Shown: positions 1-11,800 of the stretch, piece by piece | Layout: each line of letters begins with the position of its first letter | Position numbering within the stretch: the first letter of the stretch is position 1 | The notes under the pieces: generated by a model | The model's input: only the letters and a program-made list of their open reading frames with translations | Database searches by the model: none | What the model was told of the DNA's origin: nothing | Program-made: the position numbers and the translations under genes | Assembly (NCBI GenBank): GCA_963920525.1 | Contig: OY986437.1 | Coordinates: forward strand, 32,151,563-32,215,562 | From: Dichetophora obliterata | Taxonomy: Eukaryota > Arthropoda > Insecta > Diptera > Sciomyzidae | Reading direction: 5' to 3' | DNA length: 64,000 nt

Positions 1-619
1 AAAGTTGCTTCATAGTTGACATTAAAATTAAGTCTTATTTTTGAAAAGAGTCTTCGTCTCCGACTTTTTGATATATTTTTGGGCATATCTTTTTTGTCAT
101 GCTTTTTTTTTTCTAAAATATCAAAGAACCAAGGCATGCGCCTTATACAAACGACGTTTGGTCTTTGACCTGAAAGGAAAGGGCATAGATTATAACCTAT
201 CTAATAATTATTAGAGGAAGAATTAATTGGAACCACACGTGAATTATCAATTAGGCGGAACAAACTTGAAAGACAATTTGAACTGCTTACAACAGAGGCT
301 AGTGTTACGCCTTAACCTCGGCAAGTATTTCCAGCCCTCAGTTGCTCCTGTCCTTTAATTCAAAATTTTTCATAATTTAGATGTGGATTTTTTGTTGCAA
401 TAATTCTTAAATGTAGTAAAGAAAAAAGAAAGAGAAAAGATCAATCAATTGCAAGTAAAGCGCGAAGCAAGTTTGAAGTGAAGTGGAAATGATTGGTAAT
501 TAATTTTATGTGCAGCCATTGCAGCTGTTTTTATAAATTGTTGCTGAAATACCCAAGAAGTCAAATATTTTCTTTTCTTAAATTTTTACATTATTTTAAG
601 GGAAAGTAAGTCGCCTCAA
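1..619. other. Dll upstream intron, no recognised feature
   Basis: A+T-rich sequence with no coding signal or repeat that I recognise. It lies upstream of the RTE-like element and, by position, is part of the Dll intron that precedes the exon at 4406. Confidence 0.5.
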
Positions 620-3600
620 GTCTACTCAAACCTCCAAGTGGTGTTTCCTGGGCAACGTCAAAACTGACAACTGTTAGTTTGGCGGCTAATCTGAGCTAAT
701 AGGTTGTGCGTCGGGTTTGAAGCCCACCCGTAAAAACCCATTTCAATGAAAACAAATAAGAATAGAAGAAAACTGATCCCCAAATCTGATGACGATTTCC
801 GCAAACGAAAAACTGATAATGACTACGGATATGCACCTGGAATGTCCGAACCTTAATTGGGATGGTGCCTCTATCCAACTGACTGATGTCTTGGAAAGAT
901 ACAAAGCTGATATCACTGCTATCCAAGAAATGCGATGGAAGGCACAGGGTTGCATTCGGCATGCACCCTGTGATATCTACTACAGCGGCCATGCGGAGAA
1001 GCACGAGTTCGGATGCGGATTTGTAGTTGGCAAGTGACTACGGCCCCACGTCCTCCGATTCACAGCTGTGAACGAACGACTTGCCATAATCCGCATCAAG
1101 GTTAAATTTTTCAATATAAGCCTAATATGTGCGCACGCTCCGACAGAAGACAAGGACGATGAGATCAAGGAAATTTTCTACGAGCGCCTTGAAAATGCTT
1201 ACGAGCGCTGCCCCCGTCACGACGTAAAAATCGTGCTTGGTGACTTCAACGCTAAGGTGGGCAAGGAAAATATTTTTGGTCCAACAGTCGGAAAGTTCAG
1301 CCTCCACGACAATACCTCCGATAACAGAATGAGGCTGATTGACTTCGCCGCAGCACGAAACATGGTCTTAAGTAGCAATAGATTCAAGCATCTCAATATT
1401 CATAAAGCCACCTGGATGTCCCCTGATCAAAAACCAAAAATCAAATTGATCATGTTTTGATCGACGGAAGGCACTCTTCCAGTGTATTGGATGTACGCAC
1501 GATCCGTGGTGCAAACATTGACTCGGATCACTATCTTGTTGCAGCCAAGATCCGTACTCGTCTGTGCGCAGCTAAGAATACACGCAACCCTACACCGAGA
1601 AAGCTAGACGTCGATAAGCTGCAATCGAAACAGACAGCCGATGCTTTCGCCACTCGACTCTCACTCCTGCTTTAAAGCACTCCTCCAATCGATGATATAT
1701 GCGCGCAGTGGACACACATTTCCAACTCCATTCGTGCGGCTGCTGAAGAGGTGATTGGCAACCAACGCCCTCGCCGAAACCAGTGGTACGACCAGGAGTG
1801 TCGCGACGCCACTGCAGAGGAAGACGCCGCCTACAAAGCCACCCTGCAGTCGGTTGTAACGCGCGCTGCTAAGGAGCGATACAAAGAAAAGAGGAGGGAA
1901 GAGAGACGTATTTTCAGGCGGAAAAAAAGATATGCAGAAAAGCGCGAGCAGGAGAAGATTGAGATGTATGGTGACAGGAATGAGGCCCAAAAATTTTTCG
2001 AAAAAATAAGACGCCTTGCCGATGGTTTTAAAACCGGGGCCTCCTCCTGCAAGGATGAAAACGGGAATCTAGTGACAGATGTCCAGAGTACACTGACGTT
2101 ATGGAGGGAACACTTCTCTAAGCTTCTAAATGGCGACGCTGACAACAATCCCGCAAATTGAGATGATATTCCGGAAACCCCAATTTCGGATGACAGCGTC
2201 GAGGTTCCGCTGCCCGACTATGATGAAGTTCTGACAGCTATAGTTCGGCTTAAAAATAACAAAGCCGCAGGAGCTGATGGCTTACCTGCTGAGCTGTTTA
2301 AGAACGGAGGCGAAGCTCTACTTAAATGCATTCACGAGCTTCTATGCAGAATATGGCCGGAAGAATGCATTCCGAACGATTGGAATCTTAGTGTGCTCTG
2401 CCCAATCTACAAGAAAGGCGATCCCACTATCTGTGTCAATTACCGTGGAATAAGCCTTCTTAATATCGCATATAAAGTCCGGTCGAGCGTTTTATGTGAA
2501 AGATTAAAGCCCATTGTAAACGAACTGATCGGACCTTATCAGTGTGGCTTCAGACCTGGAAAGTCCACCATCGACCAGATTTTCACGCTACGACAAATCT
2601 TGGAGAAGACTCAAGAAAAACAAGTCGACACCCACCATCTTTTTGTCGACTACAAAGCCGCCTTCGACAGCCCAATAAGGAAGCACCTGTACTCCACCAT
2701 GTCTGAATTTGGTATTCCTGCAAAACTAATACGACTTTGCAGGATGACACTGAGCAACACCAGCAGCGCAGTTAAAATCGGGAAGGACCTCTCCCCACCA
2801 TTTATTACCAAACGAGGTTTCAGACAAGGTGATTCCTTATCCTTCCTCCAACCTAATAGTGGCACAATATTCTACAAGAGTGTTATGCTGCTTGCGTATG
2901 CCGATGACATCGATATTACGCGCGAAGTCAGTGCAGCATTTTCCAGATTAGAAAGAGAGTCAAGTCGAATGAGTCTGGCAGTGAATGCAGATGAGACGAA
3001 ATACTTGGTGTCAACAAACAAACATTCCCAGCGTCTTGGAACCCACGTTACAGTTGACAATACCTCCTTCGAGGTTGTGAAGGACTTCGTTTACCTGGGA
3101 TCCAGCATAAACTCAACCAACGACATCAGCATTGAGATCAAACGAAGAATAACTCTTGCCAACAGGCGTTACTTTGGGCTCAGTAGGCAATTGAGAAGCA
3201 GAGCCCTCTCTCGACGAACGAAAATCACGCTCTATAAATCGCTCATCATGCCCGTCCTACTTTGTGCATCACAAACCTGGACGCTGAGCAGTTTAGATGA
3301 AAAGAATTTAGGAGCATTCGAAAGAAAGATTCTTCGTAAGATCTACGGACCAATCTGCGTCAATGGCGAGTACCGAATACGGTGGAATGATGAACTGTAT
3401 GAGCTGTACGCTGACATCGACATAGTCAAGCGCATTAAAATCGAGCGGCTTCGCTGGCTTGGTCATGTTCAGCGCATGAAAGACGATGCTCCAGTGAAGA
3501 AAACATTCGATTCGGTACCCAGCGGCGGTCAACGCAGAAGAGGACGACCGCATCTTCGTTGGAAAGACCAAGTAGAGGACAACCTGACGAAGCTTGGAAT

Positions 3601-3704
3601 TTCCAACTGGCGCCAGCAAGCGAAAGACAGAAATGGTTGGCGCAAATTCTTAGATGAGGCCAAGACCGACATACGGTTGTAGCGCCAACTAAGTAAGTAA
3701 GTAA
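620..3704 (+). mobile_element. RTE-clade non-LTR retrotransposon, decayed, nearly full length
   Basis: This is a retrotransposon with an apurinic-type endonuclease followed by a reverse transcriptase, both read on the + strand from about 819 to 3682. The 5' boundary is approximate: a non-coding leader of about 200 bp precedes the coding part. The 3' end is sharper, because the stop codon at 3680-3682 is followed within about 20 bp by a short AAGT-type tandem tail (3691-3704). RTE elements typically end in a short simple repeat instead of a long poly(A). The order endonuclease, reverse transcriptase, short 3' UTR, the absence of an RNase H, and the C-terminal segment around 3440-3670 all fit the RTE clade. 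Confidence 0.85.
819..3682 (+). pseudogene. RTE endonuclease-reverse transcriptase polyprotein, inactivated
   Basis: The endonuclease part shows the N-terminal TWNVRTL motif (about 835-855), IQEMRW (about 925-942), LGDFNAKVG (about 1234-1260), and a C-terminal IDHVLID and SDHYLVAAKIR block (1440-1560). The reverse transcriptase has YRGISLLN (about 2441-2464), CGFRPGKSTIDQIF (about 2543-2584), the FVDYKAAFDS block (2642-2671) and the catalytic YADDIDI (about 2897-2917). The frame is broken many times. TWNVRTL is out of frame with what follows, consistent with a lost base near 857. In-frame stops occur at 1035-1037, 1673-1675 and 2159-2161, and a frameshift lies near 1440. About 30-40 codons appear to be missing near 2846, where the segment after RQGDSL jumps to GTIFYKSVM. 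It cannot encode a working protein. Confidence 0.85.
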
Positions 3705-3990
3705 ATTTTAACTTTTATTTTTGATCAAACAATAAAAGTCAAATTTTATCTCTTATTCTGGATCGAAAAAATAAAAGTCAAATTTTAACTTTTATTTTTA
3801 ACGAATATTAAATGTAAAATTTCAACTTTTATTTTTGATCAAAAAAATTAAAATCATATATATTTGATCTAAAAAATAAGTCATATTTTAGCTTTTATTT
3901 GTGATAAAAAATAAAAGTAAAATTTTAACTTACACTTTTGATCGAAAAACTTAAAGTAAAATTTTAACTTTTATTTTTGATCGAAATGAA
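3699..3990. repeat. Degenerate minisatellite, about 36-40 bp unit, about 7 copies
   Basis: A motif close to AAATTTTAACTTTTATTTTT followed by GATC recurs at about 3701, 3737, 3777, 3813, 3879, 3917 and 3955. The unit holds a short A/T palindrome around TTAACTTTT/AAAAGT. The array begins directly at the simple-repeat tail of the RTE-like element, so it may have expanded from, or been targeted by, that 3' end. Confidence 0.65.
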
Positions 3991-4405
3991 ATTAGTCAAA
4001 AAATAACGATTTTTTTTTACTTTTTTGAAAAAAATCATAGCCGTTACGGTTTCTGCAAACAATTGTTATTTTTGAGGAGCTTCCGAAATCCTACTCTTTG
4101 GATGGCTTAAACAATTTGTTAAGACGAATAAATGGAGATTAGATTATGAAATGTTAGATACTTTTGTTATGTTTATGAAAAATGCAAAAAATCTATCCCA
4201 AAAAAATGCTCCCCTATTTTCTAAGGACTCATTGGACAACTCTCAATATTGAAAAATTTCAATAGCTTCATTTAAAACACAAAGTCGCACTGATTTTCAA
4301 GTTTGTATAAGTATTTTGTAAAAATCTCAATATTGTTTTATAAAGAATCATCAACATGAGATTAATTGAAACTAAATCAAATATTTTTCTTTCTCTTTTT
4401 TACAG
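3991..4405 (+). other. Dll intron 3' part with polypyrimidine tract and splice acceptor
   Basis: Unremarkable A+T-rich intron that ends in a strong pyrimidine tract (about 4385-4402) and a TACAG acceptor at 4401-4405, immediately before the Dll exon. Confidence 0.6.
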
Positions 4406-4581
4406 TTACGGTGGCATACGTGGTGGCTATCAACATTTTGGACCGCAAGGTGGGCAAGATTCTGGCTTTCCCAGTCCGCGTAGTGCTCTAAGTTATCCAT
4501 TCCCGCATATGCATCAAAATACCTATTCAGGCTATCATTTAAGCAGCTATGCGCCTCCATGTGCGAGTCCACCAAAAGATG
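4406..4581 (+). CDS. Dll: Distal-less, exon upstream of the homeobox exon
   Basis: This exon encodes 58 full codons plus a split codon at each end. The translation begins YGGIRGGYQHFGPQGGQD and ends CASPPKD. I recognise it as the conserved region N-terminal to the homeodomain of insect Distal-less, rich in Gly, Ser, Pro, Tyr and His. Distal-less is the nuclear transcription factor that specifies distal appendage identity. The acceptor is TACAG at 4401-4405 and the donor is GTAAGT at 4582. The single G left at 4581 completes an aspartate codon with the first two bases of the exon at 22292, so the phases agree exactly. The open frame also reads through the acceptor upstream (from 4356) and past the donor to 4631, but those parts are intronic. 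Upstream coding exons are outside the window. Confidence 0.93.
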
Positions 4582-5984
4582 GTAAGTGGCAAAAAAAAAA
4601 ACAGAAAAGCACAACAAAAGCTATTTTTTAGCAAATGAAACAATCGATATTCAAGGACAACAACACTAATTACAACAATTGACACACAAAAATGGCCACT
4701 TGACCTGTGTGCATTCGAGTTGTTTTGTTGTAGCTACCAACAAGAACTGGTAATCATTGGAAAAATCTCTCATTTTTTGTGTTGTTGTAATAAAGTCACG
4801 TTCACGTGCATCGTTTTTACCCCGGACTGTTGTAAGATTTTTATCACTATTTTTGGAGGACATTTTTTTATTTTTATGAGTTTAATGAATATATGCTTGT
4901 GTGTGAATGTTTGACATTGTCACCGCAGGATATAATATGGACATATATATTATATGTTTTTTGTGTGCGGTTTTTTTGTTGTTTGTTTACTCTTGTGGTT
5001 TTACTGTGATGACAGATAATGGCTGAAAAATGCCACTCAATAGGGTTGTGAAAAGTATCTAGATATGTATGCCGCATTATCAAAAAGATGGCGTTCCAAG
5101 GAAAACAAAAAGCTAGCACCCCAGTTGTGAGAGTCTTGCCGTTTAAAACGATTCGAAGGTATAACTTCTTAGAACCCTAAAAACTATGAAGTTGTTACAA
5201 AAAGGTTTCAATGAGCAATATATTTTTGAGTATAAAGGCAATCTTCGTTTTTTTTATATATGAAAAATAGATAAAATTGTGCTTCATGCTCAATATGTAG
5301 CATATTACGTGCTGAGTGGGAAAATAAATTAATTTCTATCAAATAATTTTTATAATAAAGTGACTTTAGTGTGAAGTTAGCTCTGCCATTTTTTTTTAAA
5401 ATTTCGTTATTGTGCTGGAAGTGGTCAAATTAAATTCCGATGTGCCACAATTGTATTAATATTTGAAAATAAAAAGAGTATTAGAAAGTGTTTTCGAAAT
5501 GCCTGTCCTGATTATTTCCGATTAAAAAGTGTTCGTTAAGCGGTCACTTGCTAATGCTGGCTGTAGATTTGTTTTCATGAGTGAATTGAATTTAAATACA
5601 GACAAAAGTCACATCTTTAAATAAATCTTTAAATAAATTAAATAAAAATTATAAAGTTTTTAATTGTTTTGTTTAAATTTATGCTATCATTAGCTTGCAT
5701 CGATCAAAAGTCATATGAGCTTTGTGCCCTAGTTATAAGTATCTATATTTTTCTACGGTCAATTATAACAAAATTTAAGTATATAACAGGATAATATCCG
5801 AGATACTTAAAATGTTAATATATGAAATGAGCCATATTATAAAAAAATTTAACATACAAATAATTCAATATTCAAAAAGTTATTCATAAAACACATCGGA
5901 CACATTTCAGCACAAATATTTTTTTAAATACTTTCTCAAGCATAGTGGAACTAAAGTTATGAACGTAAATTAATATATATCGAT
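4582..5984 (+). other. Dll intron, start (no repeat recognised)
   Basis: Begins with the GTAAGT donor. About 1.4 kb of A+T-rich sequence without clear mobile-element or coding signal. The short open frames here are not conserved-looking. Being unique and next to an exon, it is a reasonable place for regulatory sequence, but nothing specific is seen. Confidence 0.45.
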
Positions 5985-7530
5985 ATTTTTTATTTTTTTT
6001 TTATTTATTTATTTATTTAAAGGAACAATGTCGACATGTAAGACAGAGTCTTATAAATGCACTAAGTATGACATGATAACAACAGTTTTTAATACCATGA
6101 ATTAAAATTAAAGCTAACTTAACAATGTATTATAAATGAATGCCAATCATCTCCTACGCCTTAGCTGCTAATTATATTTTATTAAGATTAAAAGTGATAG
6201 ACAAGAGATTTAAGAAAAGAATTTGAGAATTTCATGCTTAAAGATATGTTTATTTCGAATTATTTTGATTCCATAAGGCATCGTATTCCACAATCTGATG
6301 GCGTTCACAAAAAATAATCTATTGGAATTCAAATAATTATAAACTGGTATTTTAAGGTTGAATTTTCTATTAGATCTGCAGAATTGGAGTTTCACAAATA
6401 AGTAATTAGGTGTTTGTGAATATATTAAATTGTGTAAAAAAATACAGTTTCTAGCATTTAAATAACTCAAAATATTACAGCCCAGAATTTTATAGCTCAA
6501 GTGACTGATGTGATCAAATTTTCTAAGGCCATAAACGTACCTCACAGCATTATTAAATGCCAGCTCCAGCTTCATCCTGGACCTGGAATCAAGTTTACTG
6601 TACACGACATCTGAGTAGGAGATGATTGGCACTATGAGCTGTTGGACTAACTTCTTTCTAGTTTCAAGAGGAACAAATGACGCAGTCCACCTCAAGTTCC
6701 GCAACACATAGTAAACCTTACATACAACAGTATTGATATGGTTTTAGCAAGAGAGTGAAGAGTCAATGTGGTAACCAAGATTTTTTATCTTGTCAACAAA
6801 ATTTAGTTGAACACTATTTAGATAAATGGCAGGTATATTATCGAACGAGACCTTAGATTTAAAAATCGGTAAGACATATGATTTCTGGGGGTTGAGCTTG
6901 AGCTTATTAGTTTGAGCCCATTCTGAAATTTTATTTAAGTCATCATTCATTTTAATACATAAGTCATCAACAAGGTTAAGAGGTCTAGACAAGTACAGTT
7001 GCAGATCATCAGCATATCCATGCATTGTAACATGCCTGCATTTGCTAAAAATATCATTAATAAACATAGAGAATAAAAGCGGACCAAGTACAGAGCCTTG
7101 AGGAACCCCACAATTTAAATTACGAAAAGCGGACAGACTATTACCCACCCTCACTCTTTGAGTTCTTCCAACTAAGTAACTATATAACAGACGGACTGCC
7201 ATGCTGGAAAACTTAAAATTATCTTCAAGTTTTTGGCACAATATAGAATGGTCAACAGAGTCAAAAGCCTTAGAAAAATCTAGCAGGCAAAGAAGATTAA
7301 TGTGACCCAAATCATATGTAATTCTAATGTCATCGAGAATTTTTAGCATAGCTGTAGCGCAGCTGTGGCCTGGTCTAAAACCAGACTGAAGTGGAGTCAT
7401 AAAGTCATATTTTTTTATGTGCTCCGAGATTTGTGCAGCCATGAGAGACTCAACTACTTTTGATAGAGGTGAAAGTAGACTTACAGGACGAAAATCAGAT
7501 GGTTCATGAGCGTTGGATATAATAACAAAA
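5985..7530 (-). mobile_element. CR1-group non-LTR retrotransposon, 5'-truncated, minus strand
   Basis: This is a reverse-transcriptase-only fragment. On the minus strand it opens abruptly near 7525 in the conserved SDFRPVSLLS motif, with no endonuclease, which is typical 5' truncation. It runs to a stop near 6210. A 3' UTR of about 200 bp ends in a TAAA-type simple tail, seen on the + strand as repeated TTTA at 5998-6021. The class assignment rests on the YADDLQLY catalytic motif, FSKAFDSVDH, and the C-terminal IRLWNTMP motif, which occur together in CR1/Rex/Kiri-type elements. The exact clade is not certain. Confidence 0.8.
6210..7525 (-). pseudogene. Reverse transcriptase of the CR1-group element, one premature stop
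   Basis: Read from about 7525 downward: SDFRPVSLLS, LQSGFRPGHSCATAM, DFSKAFDSVDHS, GVPQGSVLGPLLFS, then the YADDLQLY active site (about 7000-7020), followed by a thumb and C-terminal region. The frame is interrupted once by a TAA at 6744-6746. Both sides of the stop are in the same frame and otherwise open for more than 400 codons, so decay is modest compared with the RTE copy at 620-3704. The endonuclease and the N-terminus are missing. Confidence 0.82.
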
Positions 7531-8887
7531 AAAAGAAAACCAAACCAATAATAATGACATCATATCGATAAATGAATGATCAATATAACAACAAGCCCTG
7601 TTTTATGAACTTTTATGATCTGAATATAAGATATGTAAGATAGTAAGATTATAAATTAGAATAAGATATTCTAAAAAATTAAACAAAAAACTATGAATTA
7701 TAAATGCTAATTTGTCATTAAAAAAAAATTCACAGTAAAATTGTTCAGTAAGCAACAAACTGATTCTTATTTCTATAACAATAACCACTTCAGTTGTGTT
7801 GACACTCAGCAGCAATTTGTTAAGCTTCCACGATGTTACCATCATGCTGTGGATGATTATGATGACGATGATGATGGATCCATCTTTGGACACAACAACT
7901 TTTAGCAGCTCAAATGTACTCTACTGAAGTTGACTGCGTCTGCAGATTATTGCCAAATTCACACATTACATTGACAATAACACTCAATCAACCGATCACC
8001 ATGACGTCTGCTTTAAGAAGAATTAAACAACTTTGAGCGCCCCCGTCTTCTCCATTGCCGCCCACAATGAAGGCACAGTTTATAAGTTTTGAAGTTAGAC
8101 CTTAAAAATTTTTTTAAAAAACTACATGAGTAGTTTTTTCGACCTCATCAACTCAACGCTTTTCGTTCACAAACCAAACCATTTTCATGAAATAACCGGT
8201 TTTACTTACCTCATGCATTACCAGGTAATTGCAATTATTCGTATTTCTATCAATGAATGTTTAATTTTTTTGTCTCGAACAATACTGAGTAGACATTTTT
8301 TGTTTGTTTTTAAGTACTTCAATGAATATATAATTAAATGTTTTTTTTCCCCTGATGATCTATTGGTGTGTCCGTCCAGCTGCGCTCTCAAGTAGAAAGA
8401 TCTATTCATTGTGATTTTGTACACTGTCGGTTCATCTTTGTCGACATAATTGTGCGCTTGACTGTGACAGTATTTTTTGAATATCCGTACGTTTTTCACA
8501 TTTGTTTGGTGTTTGTTGTTGTTTAGTTTTGTTTTTCTATGCTTGAGCAGTTATGAACTTTATCGATCCAAAATTGGAGCCAAGCATTTGTATTGTTTTA
8601 TTGTCTGTTTTTTGCCTTATATGTATTGCATAGATAGCAACAATTGAAAAACGATTAACCTTGACTAAAGTTTTCTAAAAAAATGAGAGAGAGGGAGAGA
8701 ATAAATGGCAATAAATTACTGTCAAAAGTGTTGGTGGCTGAAAATAGAAGAAGAAAGGCATGGAAATTTGTGCTAATTGATTAATCTGGTTGACACTTTT
8801 CCACTTAATACTATAAATAATATTATATTAAAAAGATAGGTCAAAGATATAAGATATAATATTACACATAAAATATCAGTAATAAGA
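7531..8887. other. Unique Dll intron DNA with homeodomain-type sites
   Basis: This stretch shows no repeat that I recognise and has more complex sequence than its neighbours. At 8774-8783 there is TAATTGATTA, a P2-type palindromic homeodomain site, and it overlaps TGATTAAT at 8778-8785, a form used by Exd-Hox dimers. Dense GAT/ATG triplets lie at 7850-7880. The last part (8820-8887) grades into A/T repeat. Candidate enhancer DNA, by inference only. Confidence 0.35.
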
Positions 8888-11800
8888 TATAAGATATAAA
8901 ATATTAAATATAAAATATAAAATAAAAAATATAAAATATAAAATATAAAATATAAAATATAAAATATAAAATATAAAATATAAAATATAAAATATAAAAT
9001 ATAAAATATAAAATATAAAATATAAAATATAAAATATAAAATATAAAATATAAAATATAAAATAAAAATATAAAATATAAAATATAAAATATAACATATA
9101 AAATATAAAATATAAAATATAAAATATAAAATATAAAATATAAAATATAAAATATAAAATATAAAATATAAAATATAAAATATAAAATATAAAATATAAA
9201 ATATAAAATATAAAATATAAAATATAAAATATAAAATATAAAATATAAAATATAAAATATAAAATATAAAATATAAAATATAAAATATAAAATATAAAAT
9301 ATAAAATATAAAATATAAAATATAAAATATAAAATATAAAATATAAAATATAAAATATAAAATATAAAATATAAAATATAAAATATAAAATATAAAATAT
9401 AAAATATAAAATATAAAATATAAAATATAAAATATAAAATATAAAATATAAAATATAAAATATAAAATATAAAATATAAAATATAAAATATAAAATATAA
9501 AATATAAAATATAAAATATAAAATATAAAATATAAAATATAAAATATAAAATATAAAATATAAAATATAAAATATAAAATATAAAATATAAAATATAAAA
9601 TATAAAATATAAAATATAAAATATAAAATATAAAATATAAAATATAAAATATAAAATATAAAATATAAAATATAAAATATAAAATATAAAATATAAAATA
9701 TAAAATATAAAATATAAAATATAAAATATAAAATATAAAATATAAAATATAAAATATAAAATATAAAATATAAAATATAAAATATAAAATATAAAATATA
9801 AAATATAAAATATAAAATATAAAATATAAAATATAAAATATAAAATATAAAATATAAAATATAAAATATAAAATATAAAATATAAAATATAAAATATAAA
9901 ATATAAAATATAAAATATAAAATATAAAATATAAAATATAAAATATAAAATATAAAATATAAAATATAAAATATAAAATATAAAATATAAAATATAAAAT
10001 ATAAAATATAAAATATAAAATATAAAATATAAAATATAAAATATAAAATATAAAATATAAAATATAAAATATAAAATATAAAATATAAAATATAAAATAT
10101 AAAATATAAAATATAAAATATAAAATATAAAATATAAAATATAAAATATAAAATATAAAATATAAAATATAAAATATAAAATATAAAATATAAAATATAA
10201 AATATAAAATATAAAATATAAAATATAAAATATAAAATATAAATATAAAATATAAAATATAAAATATAAAATATAAAATATAAATATAAAATATAAAATA
10301 TAAAATATAAAATATAAAATATAAAATATAAAATATAAAATATAAAATATAAAATATAAAATATAAAATATAAAATATAAAATATAAAATATAAAATATA
10401 AAATATAAAATATAAAATATAAAATATAAAATATAAAATATAAAATATAAAATATAAAATATAAAATATAAAATATAAAATATAAAATATAAAATATAAA
10501 ATATAAAATATAAAATATAAAATATAAAATATAAAATATAAATATAAAATATAAATATAAAATATAAAATATAAAATATAAAATATAAAATATAAAATAT
10601 AAAATATAAAATATAAAATATAAAATATAAAATATAAAATATAAAATATAAAATATAAAATATAAAATATAAAATATAAAATATAAAATATAAAATATAA
10701 AATATAAAATATAAAATATAAAATATAAATATAAAATATAAATATAAAATATAAAATATAAAATATAAAATATAAAATATAAAATATAAAATATAAAATA
10801 TAAAATATAAAATATAAAATATAAAATATAAATATAAAATATAAAATATAAAATATAAAATATAAAATATAAAATATAAAATATAAAATATAAATATAAA
10901 ATATAAAATATAAAATATAAAATATAAAATATAAAATATAAAATATAAAATATAAATATAAAATATAAAATATAAAATATAAATATAAATATAAAATATA
11001 AAATATAAAATATAAAATATAAAATATAAAATATAAAATATAAAATATAAAATATAAAAATATAAAATATAAAATATAAAATATAAAATATAAAATATAA
11101 AATATAAAATATAAAATATAAAATATAAAATATAAAATATAAAATATAAAATATAAAATATAAATATAAATATAAAATATAAAATATAAAATATAAAATA
11201 TAAAATATAAAATATAAAATATAAAATATAAATATAAAATATAAAATATAAAATATAAAATATAAAATATAAAATATAAAATATAAAATATAAAATATAA
11301 AATATAAAATATAAAATATAAATATAAAATATAAAATATAAATATAAAATATAAAATATAAAATATAAAATATAAAATATAAAATATAAAATATAAAATA
11401 TAAAATATAAAATATAAAATATAAAATATAAAATATAAAATATAAAATATAAAATATAAAATATAAAATATAAAATATAAAATATAAATATAAAATATAA
11501 AATATAAAATATAAATATAAAATATAAAATATAAAATATAAAATATAAAATATAAAATATAAAATATAAAATATAAAATATAAATATAATAAAATATAAA
11601 ATATAAAATATAAAATATAAAATATAAAATATAAAATATAAAATATAAAATATAAAATATAAAATATAAATATAAAATATAAAATATAAAATATAAAATA
11701 TAAAATATAAAATATAAAATATAAATATAAAATATAAATATAAAATATAAATATAAATATAAAATATAAAATATAAAATATAAAATATAAAAATATAAAA

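Noticed and set aside
4356..4405. Extension of the Dll exon upstream to the ATG at 4356
   Set aside because: The region is a polypyrimidine tract with a consensus acceptor at 4401-4405 and encodes unrelated residues.
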